Below are positions 5,443-10,474 of a DNA stretch of 10,474 nucleotides, piece after piece (position 1 is the stretch's first letter; the number at the start of each line of letters is the position of its first letter). Both the position numbers and the translations under genes were made by a program. The stretch is taken from the NCBI GenBank assembly GCA_023427705.1, contig JAEZAL010000075.1:1-10474 (forward strand). Reading direction: 5' to 3'. The notes beneath the pieces were generated by a model. The model was not told the DNA's origin and did no database searches. It was given only the letters and a program-made list of their open reading frames with translations. This stretch comes from Bacillota bacterium (lineage in GTDB: Bacteria > Bacillota > Clostridia > Clostridiales > Clostridiaceae).

Positions 5443-6336
5443 ATGAACTCTTTAATTGTATGTAATACAGGTAGTGATTATATTAGTAAAATATCTTTAG
5501 TAGAATCACTAGATATTGATATAGGTTATGAAGAAATATTACTAACTATAGGGGATAGGCCATTAGGTCCTAATGGAATTTATGTGAAGAATAATACAGC
5601 ATATATAGCTAATAGTTATAGCAATTCTATTTCAATAATAAATATGGATACATTAAAAGAGGTTGATGCTATCTATATTGGAGGTCATCCAAATGATTTA
5701 ATTGGATGTAAAAACAACTTATATATTGTATGTTCTGAATCTAACTCTGTTGTATTATATGATTTGGAAGAAAATAAAATAATATTAGAAATTAAAACAA
5801 ATAATTGGCCCTATAATATTGAAATTAGTAAAGAATTAGGGCTACTTTTTATCACAAATTTTCAGAGTCATAATATATCTGTAATAGATATGGTTACCAA
5901 CAAGGTTATTGGTGAAATAAAAACGCTAGAATACCCAACCAAGGTTAAGGTTTCATGTGATGGGAAGTTATTATATGTTTGTGAAAGTTATATGGGAGAC
6001 GAAAACAATGGGTATATAGAAGTTTTTGACTTAATTACATTAAAATCATTAAGAAAAATAGAGGTAGGAAAAGTACCAATAGATATTTTAGAAGAAGATA
6101 ATGTATTATATATATGTAATTTAATGGATAGAAGTGTAATGTTGATTAATAAGATTAATTATAAAAAGATAATTGAAATAATAGTAGGTGGAATGCCTAG
6201 GTCTTTAGTTAAATATAAAAATATACTATATATTGGAGATTATTTAAATGGTAGAATCATATGTTTAGATTTACTTAATCATAATACAAAAGCCATAACA
6301 GTAGGAAAAGAACCTAATGCTATGACTTTATATTAG
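5443..6336 (+). CDS. YncE/YVTN-type seven-bladed beta-propeller protein
   Basis: A 297-residue protein made wholly of YVTN-type propeller repeats. Seven blade strands can be counted: LIVCNT (4), AYIANS (53), LYIVCS (93), LFITNF (135), LYVCES (177), LYICNL (222) and LYIGDY (262). Each is followed by an I-x-V/V-x-D strand and a GxxP turn (GDRPLGP, GGHPND, NNWPYN, LEYPTK, GKVPID, GGMPRS, GKEPNA). Seven repeats would close one complete propeller. There is no signal peptide, unlike many YncE proteins, so it is probably cytosolic or forespore/mother-cell internal. No catalytic motif is visible; binding of a partner or ligand is the usual inference for this fold. Start ATG 5443 has AGGTGG at 5431-5436. 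Its TAG overlaps the stop of the convergent DUF4364 gene. Confidence 0.82.
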   Translation: MNSLIVCNTGSDYISKISLVESLDIDIGYEEILLTIGDRPLGPNGIYVKNNTAYIANSYSNSISIINMDTLKEVDAIYIGGHPNDLIGCKNNLYIVCSESNSVVLYDLEENKIILEIKTNNWPYNIEISKELGLLFITNFQSHNISVIDMVTNKVIGEIKTLEYPTKVKVSCDGKLLYVCESYMGDENNGYIEVFDLITLKSLRKIEVGKVPIDILEEDNVLYICNLMDRSVMLINKINYKKIIEIIVGGMPRSLVKYKNILYIGDYLNGRIICLDLLNHNTKAITVGKEPNAMTLY

Positions 6337-6866
6337 TTTGAATCATTAAATAAAGAGTTCATTATTTTGTTATATATTTCAGAAGGGTTATCCTTCCACT
6401 TATTGCATAGTGAAACGGCTTGTTTTTTAGATGGTACTGAGACTTTTAATGACATTAATAAATTACCATTTTCTAAAGCTTGTAAATCTACAATAAATAA
6501 ATTATCATTGCCTATAGTATAATCACTATGAATTGTTAATTCTTTTTTAATAGACTCTAATATTGATAGAAGGTAATCATCGATTATCTTCTTTTTAATT
6601 GTAGAAATCCTATCAGAAAAAAATGAAAGTGCATTAGTACCTTTTTCGGTAATGCGTATTAGATTTTTCTCATTAACAGTTTCATATCTTAAAAAATCTG
6701 AAGCAATTAGCTCGCTAATATACTGTTGAAGAGTAAAATAATTTATAAAATTATTTTCTAAGATAATTTCAGTTAATTGAGTGTGTGTAATAGGATGTTT
6801 TAATGAATCAGTTACATATAAAACTAATAACTTATTTTCTGCTAATTCAGCTGAGTTTTCGTACAT
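6333..6866 (-). CDS. DUF4364 family protein (winged-helix-like N-terminus)
   Basis: A 177-residue protein resembling the clostridial DUF4364 family. The N-terminal half has the familiar ENKLLVLYVTD (10-20), THTQLTEIILENNFINYFTLQQYISELIASDFL (27-59) and ITEKG (72-76), which reads as a winged helix-turn-helix. The C-terminal half (about 110-155) is a mixed alpha/beta region of unknown role. This suggests a DNA-binding or regulatory protein, but no target is known to me. Start ATG 6866 has GGAGG (minus strand, 6877-6873) six bases upstream. It diverges from the PdaB-like gene across 104 AT-rich bases and converges with the propeller gene with overlapping stops. Confidence 0.8.
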   Translation of the reverse strand: MYENSAELAENKLLVLYVTDSLKHPITHTQLTEIILENNFINYFTLQQYISELIASDFLRYETVNEKNLIRITEKGTNALSFFSDRISTIKKKIIDDYLLSILESIKKELTIHSDYTIGNDNLFIVDLQALENGNLLMSLKVSVPSKKQAVSLCNKWKDNPSEIYNKIMNSLFNDSN

Positions 6867-6970
6867 ATTAAACCTCCGTTTAGAAAGTATAGCTTCATTA
6901 TATCATATTATTGTCATTAATATAATAAATACAGAATATAAATTTAATAAATCAATTAATAGGAGAATTT

Positions 6971-7729
6971 ATGACTAGAAGACATAGAGTTGGGATAAGT
7001 TTATTATTATTGCTATCTACAATAATAATATCTATTCTTTTTACTGAAAAAACAAAATTAAGTTTAGCTGAAATTAATAATTATACGCCTATTTATAAAG
7101 TTAAGACTGAAGAAAAAGAGCTTGCTCTTACATTTGATATAAATTGGGCAGAAAAAGAAGAGCTATATAACATATTAGATGTACTGGATAAATATAATGT
7201 AAAGGCAACCTTTTTTATAATGGGAGGCTGGGTTAATTATAGTGAAGAGAATAGAGAAAAACTTATAAAAATAAAGGAAGGAGGTCATGAAGTAGGAAAC
7301 CATAGCTATATACATCCTATGTTCAGTAAAATTACTGAGGAAAGGATGAAGGAAGAACTTGAGAAGACTAATAAAATTATAGAAGATACTATTGGAGAAA
7401 AGGTAAAGCTCTTTAGATTTCCAAGTGGTGATTATAACAAAAAAGCTTGCGAATTTATATATAATCAAGGAATGATAAGTATCCAGTGGAATATTGATTC
7501 TGTTGACTATAAACAAACTGGAGCGGAAGAAGAGTATAATAGGGTTATGAAGAAGATTTCTCCTGGATCAATATTATTATTTCATAATAATGCTAAATAC
7601 ACTCCTGGAAATTTAGATAGAATTATAAATGAATTACAAAAGGAGGGGTATAAATTCGTTACAGTGGGTGAAATGATTTACTATAACGATTACTATATTG
7701 ATGAAAAGGGCGAGCAAATAAAAAAATAA
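6971..7729 (+). CDS. Polysaccharide deacetylase, PdaB-like (NodB domain)
   Basis: A 252-residue protein with an N-terminal signal anchor (MTRRHR then a hydrophobic run 8-24) and a NodB deacetylase domain (about 50-235), so it should act outside the cytoplasmic membrane. Motifs: TFDINW (54-59) with the catalytic-base D56 but I57 where the usual TFDDGP has its metal-binding Asp; HSYIHP (111-116), the two metal-binding histidines; RFPSGDYN (149-156); QWNIDSVDY (172-180); and LLFHNN with H205. The TFDISW/TFDINW form of motif 1 is typical of the sporulation protein PdaB, which points to peptidoglycan modification during spore formation, though the substrate is unproven. Start ATG 6971 has AGGAGA at 6961-6966. 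No terminator is visible before the next gene. Confidence 0.85.
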   Translation: MTRRHRVGISLLLLLSTIIISILFTEKTKLSLAEINNYTPIYKVKTEEKELALTFDINWAEKEELYNILDVLDKYNVKATFFIMGGWVNYSEENREKLIKIKEGGHEVGNHSYIHPMFSKITEERMKEELEKTNKIIEDTIGEKVKLFRFPSGDYNKKACEFIYNQGMISIQWNIDSVDYKQTGAEEEYNRVMKKISPGSILLFHNNAKYTPGNLDRIINELQKEGYKFVTVGEMIYYNDYYIDEKGEQIKK

Positions 7730-7739
7730 TTAAAAAATA

Positions 7740-7784
7740 TTGAAAAATGATGATATAATGTATTATAATGGAAATGTATCCATT
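7740..7784 (+). promoter_or_regulatory. Promoter and dyad upstream of SSB-like gene
   Basis: TTGAAA (7740-7745) and TATAAT (7764-7769) have 18-base spacing. A dyad AATGGA-N6-TCCATT (7767-7784) overlaps the end of the -10 and the predicted start near 7776, a classic repressor position. The promoter is well supported; the operator function is inference. Confidence 0.6.
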
Positions 7785-7839
7785 AAGATTCAAAAAGCTA
7801 AGGAATAAAAATTATTACTAAGGGAGAGAGGGGTTAGTG

Positions 7840-8505
7840 ATGGACAACTTGATGTTAAATAACAAGATTTATTTAGAGGGAAAGGTAATATCAGAATTAG
7901 AATTTAGTCATGAAATGTATGGGGAAGGGTTTTATACATTTTCAATGGAAGTTATGAGGCTTAGTGATTCAGTTGATATTTTAAATATAACAGTTTCTGA
8001 GAGACTAATAGCAAATATGGATTTATCAATAGGTAAGGAAATAATAGTTGATGGTCAATTAAGATCTTATAACAAATTTGTAGATGGTTCTAATAAGTTA
8101 ATTTTAACAGTTTTTGCTAGAAACATAGAACCATGTATTGAAAGAAGTAAAAATCCTAATGAAATTTTCTTAGATGGATATATATGTAAGGAACCTGTTT
8201 ATAGAACAACACCATTTGGAAGAGAGATTGCTGATGTATTATTAGCTGTAAATAGAGCTTATAATAAATCAGATTACATTCCTACAATAGCATGGGGAAG
8301 GAATTCAAGATTCTGCCAAAGCTTAGAAGTAGGAGATAATATTAGGGTATGGGGTAGACTTCAAAGTAGAGAATATCAAAAGAAAGTAAATGATACAGAT
8401 GTAATTAAGAAAATTGCTTATGAAGTATCTGTTTCAAAAATGGAAAGAGTTCAAGAAGAGCAAGTTGAACCTATTATTGGAGTAAATGAACAAGAAGTGA
8501 TGTAG
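7840..8505 (+). CDS. SSB-like protein with two tandem OB folds
   Basis: A 221-residue single-stranded-DNA-binding-like protein from the Clostridiaceae type with two consecutive OB domains (about residues 8-98 and 107-203). Both halves start with the same pattern, K/E-I-Y/F-L-x-G. The second is the better SSB match: PVYRTTPFGREIADVLLAVNRAYNKSDYIP (119-148), AWGR (151-154) and GRLQSREYQKK (172-182) mirror bacterial SSB. The C-terminus PIIGVNEQEVM lacks the acidic DDDIPF-type tip through which SSB recruits replication partners, so it is not a simple replacement for the housekeeping SSB. ATG 7840 is preferred over GTG 7837 because GAGGGG at 7828-7833 gives six-base spacing. Expression is probably from its own promoter at 7740-7769. 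Confidence 0.82.
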   Translation: MDNLMLNNKIYLEGKVISELEFSHEMYGEGFYTFSMEVMRLSDSVDILNITVSERLIANMDLSIGKEIIVDGQLRSYNKFVDGSNKLILTVFARNIEPCIERSKNPNEIFLDGYICKEPVYRTTPFGREIADVLLAVNRAYNKSDYIPTIAWGRNSRFCQSLEVGDNIRVWGRLQSREYQKKVNDTDVIKKIAYEVSVSKMERVQEEQVEPIIGVNEQEVM

Positions 8506-8537
8506 AAATAAGGAGCTGTGTACCAGCTCCTTTATTT
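8506..8537. terminator. Bidirectional terminator, SSB-like gene / dapH
   Basis: The hairpin AAGGAGCTG (8510-8518) with CAGCTCCTT (8524-8532), loop of five, is extended by AAAT/ATTT pairs with one bulged T. It lies between convergent genes with A/T-rich flanks on both sides. Confidence 0.75.
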
Positions 8538-8544
8538 ATGTATT

Positions 8545-9258
8545 TTATTTTCTTAAATCTTCTAAGATTTTTGTTTTATCTTTTGTGTGGTTATCAACGG
8601 ATTTAATAATTTTAGCTGGACTACCAGCTACTACAACTCCTGAAGGAACGTCTTTAGTTACCACAGAACCAGCAGCAATTACGGATCCATTTCCAACTTT
8701 TACACCTTCTAATATTACTGCATTTGCTCCAACTAATACATCATCTCCTATTTCGCATGGAGATTTACTTGGAGGTTCTAAGACACCAGCTACTACAGCA
8801 CCTGCACCTAAGTGAGATCTTTTACCGATTTTAGCTCTAGCACCAAGTACTGCATTCATATCTATCATAGTGCCTTCGCCAATTTCAGCTCCTATATTTA
8901 TAACTGCTCCCATCATAATTACAGCATTTTTTTCTATTTTTACTCTATCTCTTATTATAGCGCCTGGCTCAATTCTTGCGTTTATATCTAAAAGACTAAG
9001 CATAGGTATAGCAGAATTTCTTCTATCATTTTCAATTCTAGAGTGATCTATCAAAGATTTATTACTTTCAATAAATTCATTAATTATATTTGCTTCACCA
9101 AATAAAATATAAAAATTATTATTTCCATACCATTCTATGTTATTTAAATCAGCTTTGCTTAAATCACCATTGATATAAGCTTTTACAGGTGTAGTTTTTA
9201 CAGAATCTCTTATAAATCTTGCAATTTCATAAGGATCAGTTAAATCAGTATAATTCAT
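8545..9258 (-). CDS. dapH: 2,3,4,5-tetrahydropyridine-2,6-dicarboxylate N-acetyltransferase
   Basis: This enzyme acetylates tetrahydrodipicolinate using acetyl-CoA, the first step of the acetylase branch to meso-diaminopimelate and lysine, in the cytosol. Its 237 residues match the family. An N-terminal DapH-specific alpha/beta domain (1-80, MNYTDLTDPYEIARFIRDS...NNNFYILFGE) precedes a left-handed beta helix of hexapeptide repeats (about 92-215): ARIEPGAIIRDRVKIEKNA, AEIGEGTMIDMNAVLGARAKIGK, CEIGDDVLVGANAVILEGV. It ends in the usual acetyltransferase segment VPSGVVVAGSPAKII. The N-terminal domain separates it from generic hexapeptide acetyltransferases and from the succinylase DapD. ATG 9258 has GGGGAGG (minus strand, 9273-9267). 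It has its own near-consensus promoter. No lysine riboswitch fits the short leader. The PatA-like aminotransferase at 9956 could catalyse the next step. Confidence 0.94.
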   Translation of the reverse strand: MNYTDLTDPYEIARFIRDSVKTTPVKAYINGDLSKADLNNIEWYGNNNFYILFGEANIINEFIESNKSLIDHSRIENDRRNSAIPMLSLLDINARIEPGAIIRDRVKIEKNAVIMMGAVINIGAEIGEGTMIDMNAVLGARAKIGKRSHLGAGAVVAGVLEPPSKSPCEIGDDVLVGANAVILEGVKVGNGSVIAAGSVVTKDVPSGVVVAGSPAKIIKSVDNHTKDKTKILEDLRK

Positions 9259-9295
9259 AAAAAAATCCTCCCCAAATTAATAATAAGTTTTTAAA

Positions 9296-9324
9296 ATTAT
9301 ATCAATATATTGGAAGTATATCAA
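9296..9324 (-). promoter_or_regulatory. dapH promoter
   Basis: The minus strand reads TTGATA (9324-9319), 17 bases, then a perfect TATAAT (9301-9296). This is the best sigma-A-type promoter in the window. It gives a short leader to the GGGGAGG ribosome site, too short for an aptamer. Confidence 0.7.
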
Positions 9325-9400
9325 GTGTTAGGAAGAGAGAAATATATTATTTGCATGAATATTATACTTAATGTAAAATCAATAAAAAGGAGTGATTATA

Positions 9401-9937
9401 TTGAAACTAGAAAGAGGTTTAATTCAAGTTTATACAGGAGACGGAAAAGGAAAGACCACGGCAGCTATTGGGCAAGGGATTAGAGCCTATGGAAATGGGC
9501 TTAAAGTATATATGCTTCAATTCTTAAAAGGTGGAAAAACAGGAGAACTTTCCACTATAGATGAATTAGGAGAAAATTTTAAAATCTTTAGATTTGAAAA
9601 GCCTAAAGATTTTACTTGGAATTTAACAAAGGAGGAACTAGAGGATTTAAAATTAGAAATTAAAGAGGGATATAACTTTATATTAGAAGTTATTAAAGAA
9701 AATAAATGTGATTTACTTATTATTGATGAAATTATGGCAGTTTTATCAAATAAATTTCTAACACTTGAAGAAGTTTTGTATATTTTAGATAATAAGCCAG
9801 AAAGTATGGAAATTATATTAACAGGAAGAAATGTTCCAAATGAAATAATAGAAAAAAGTAATTTGGTAACAGAAATGAAATGTATTAAACATTATTTTGA
9901 AGAAGGAGTTCCTGCAAGAGAAGGAATAGAATTTTAA
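9401..9937 (+). CDS. cobO: Corrinoid (cob(I)alamin) adenosyltransferase, CobA/CobO/BtuR type
   Basis: This enzyme transfers the adenosyl group of ATP to a reduced corrinoid to form adenosylcobalamin precursors, in the cytosol. Its 178 residues contain the atypical P-loop GDGKGKTT (13-20) characteristic of CobA-type enzymes, LLIIDE (105-110, Walker-B-like), ILTGRNVP (139-146), and the family C-terminus LVTEM...KHYFEEGVPAREGIEF. The start is best placed at TTG 9401 (MKLERGLIQVYTG): the upstream in-frame GTG at 9392 overlaps the ribosome site AAAAAGGAG (9384-9392), which is correctly spaced eight bases before the TTG. It is followed after 18 bases by an aminotransferase gene, so they are probably one operon. 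No cobalamin riboswitch is visible in the 133 bases upstream. Confidence 0.92.
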   Translation: MKLERGLIQVYTGDGKGKTTAAIGQGIRAYGNGLKVYMLQFLKGGKTGELSTIDELGENFKIFRFEKPKDFTWNLTKEELEDLKLEIKEGYNFILEVIKENKCDLLIIDEIMAVLSNKFLTLEEVLYILDNKPESMEIILTGRNVPNEIIEKSNLVTEMKCIKHYFEEGVPAREGIEF

Positions 9938-9955
9938 GCTATAGGGGGCTAACAA

Positions 9956-10474
9956 ATGAATGAGAATTTAAATGAGATAAGGATGTCTGGGATAAGAAGA
10001 TTTTTTAATAAAGTTAAAGATGTAGATGGGGCAATATCATTAACTTTAGGACAGCCTGATTTTAAAACACCTATTGAAATTAAAGATGGAATGATTGATG
10101 CAATAGAAAGTGAAAAAACAACATATACAGATAATTTTGGGCTTCTAGAATTAAGAAAAGAAATATCTAGTTATTTAAAGACCAAGGGAATTAATTATGA
10201 CTATAATGAAATATGTGTAACTGTAGGTGGAAGTGAAGCTTTATTTTCATCTCTAATATCAGTAATTAATACAGGGGATAAGGTATTAGTACCTACACCT
10301 TCTTATCCAGCTTATGAAAATATTATTAAAATAGTAGGAGGAGAAGTTATAAACTATCAGTTAAATGATGACTTTTCCTTAAATTTCGAAATAATAGAAC
10401 GACTTATAAAAGAAGAAAATATTAAATATATGATACTATCATATCCGTCTAATCCTACAGGTGCAATATTAAGT
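9956..10474 (+). CDS. PLP aminotransferase class I/II, PatA-like, cut by window end
   Basis: The first 173 residues of a fold-type-I aminotransferase; the lysine-containing half lies beyond the window. My translation begins MNENLNEIRMSGIRRFFNKV and shows LTLGQPDFKTP (29-39), the TYTDNFGLLELR block, VGGSEALF for PLP phosphate contact, PTPSYPAYENI and SYPSNPTGAILS with the NPTG motif. The opening SGIR(R/K)F...ISLTxGQPDFxTP closely resembles Bacillus PatA, an N-acetyl-LL-diaminopimelate aminotransferase. With dapH next door this suggests the following step of the acetylase lysine/DAP pathway. An aspartate aminotransferase or another class Ib enzyme remains possible. AGGGGG at 9943-9948 supports ATG 9956. 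It sits 18 bases after cobO; CobD-type threonine-phosphate decarboxylase was considered but the N-terminus fits PatA better. Confidence 0.85.
   Translation, partial: MNENLNEIRMSGIRRFFNKVKDVDGAISLTLGQPDFKTPIEIKDGMIDAIESEKTTYTDNFGLLELRKEISSYLKTKGINYDYNEICVTVGGSEALFSSLISVINTGDKVLVPTPSYPAYENIIKIVGGEVINYQLNDDFSLNFEIIERLIKEENIKYMILSYPSNPTGAILS

Noticed and set aside
6781..6978. 65-residue plus-strand ORF overlapping the DUF4364 gene start
   Set aside because: It runs antisense through the DUF4364 coding start and the divergent promoter region and lacks a ribosome site.
7175..7516. 113-residue minus-strand ORF inside the PdaB-like gene
   Set aside because: It is antisense to conserved NodB motifs; the composition reflects the complementary AT-rich codons.
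8585..8815. 76-residue plus-strand ORF inside dapH
   Set aside because: It is Thr/Pro/Ala-rich because it is the antisense of Gly/Val/Ala hexapeptide repeats; not a gene.
9259..9400. Lysine or cobalamin riboswitch between dapH and cobO
   Set aside because: The whole divergent gap is about 140 bases and holds the dapH promoter; no aptamer-like conserved stems or B12-box sequence are visible.

Overview
The window comes from a very AT-rich, low-GC Gram-positive genome. A strict or near-strict spore-forming anaerobe of the Clostridium sensu stricto type fits best. The reasons are strong GGAGG/AGGTG ribosome-binding sites, GTG and TTG starts, long AT-rich intergenic stretches with U-tailed hairpins, and clostridial families: a PdaB-like sporulation deacetylase, a DUF4364 protein, a stand-alone TSCPD protein and a two-OB-fold SSB-like protein. 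The gene set would suit a C. perfringens-like species, but the species cannot be fixed from this sequence alone. Nothing looks mobile: there is no IS, tRNA, rRNA, CRISPR array or phage gene. It reads as chromosomal housekeeping and niche-adaptation DNA.

Layout, left to right. (1) Positions 1-1962 hold two tandem paralogous ten-helix TDT/SLAC1-type anion transporters, the first cut by the window edge. Each ends in its own terminator, and the second has a promoter carrying a perfect Crp/Fnr-type palindrome at the class II activator position. (2) Positions 1963-3576 hold cysK (cysteine synthase) followed by a cysteine-free Rrf2 regulator ending in Tyr-Tyr-Ile. This looks like a CysK-CymR sensor/repressor pair for cysteine metabolism. 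(3) Positions 3576-4598 hold a leftward heme oxygenase gene with a dyad over its promoter, then a 393-base AT-rich gap. (4) Positions 4599-5287 hold a small three-helix membrane protein of unknown role converging on a small TSCPD protein, sharing a perfect 17-bp bidirectional terminator. (5) Positions 5443-6866 hold a cytosolic seven-bladed beta-propeller gene and a DUF4364 gene whose stop codons overlap. (6) Positions 6971-8537 hold a PdaB-like polysaccharide deacetylase and an SSB-like protein with its own promoter. (7) Positions 8545-10474 hold leftward dapH, then rightward cobO and the start of a PatA-like aminotransferase.

Functional links. cysK and the Rrf2 gene probably form an autoregulated sulfur-control unit; an anion exporter beside it could handle sulfite or a related anion, but that is inference. 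DapH and the PatA-like enzyme catalyse consecutive steps of the acetylase branch of diaminopimelate/lysine synthesis, with the corrinoid adenosyltransferase gene between them. The remaining genes look like independent single-gene units.

I found no convincing new multi-gene system. The most informative signals are the CysK/CymR pair with its C-terminal Ile tail, the Crp-like site upstream of the second transporter, the operator-like dyad over the heme oxygenase promoter, and the uncharacterised three-helix protein. Several start codons are corrected here: TSCPD to 5272, cobO to a TTG at 9401, the SSB-like gene to 7840, and the first transporter to beyond the left edge.
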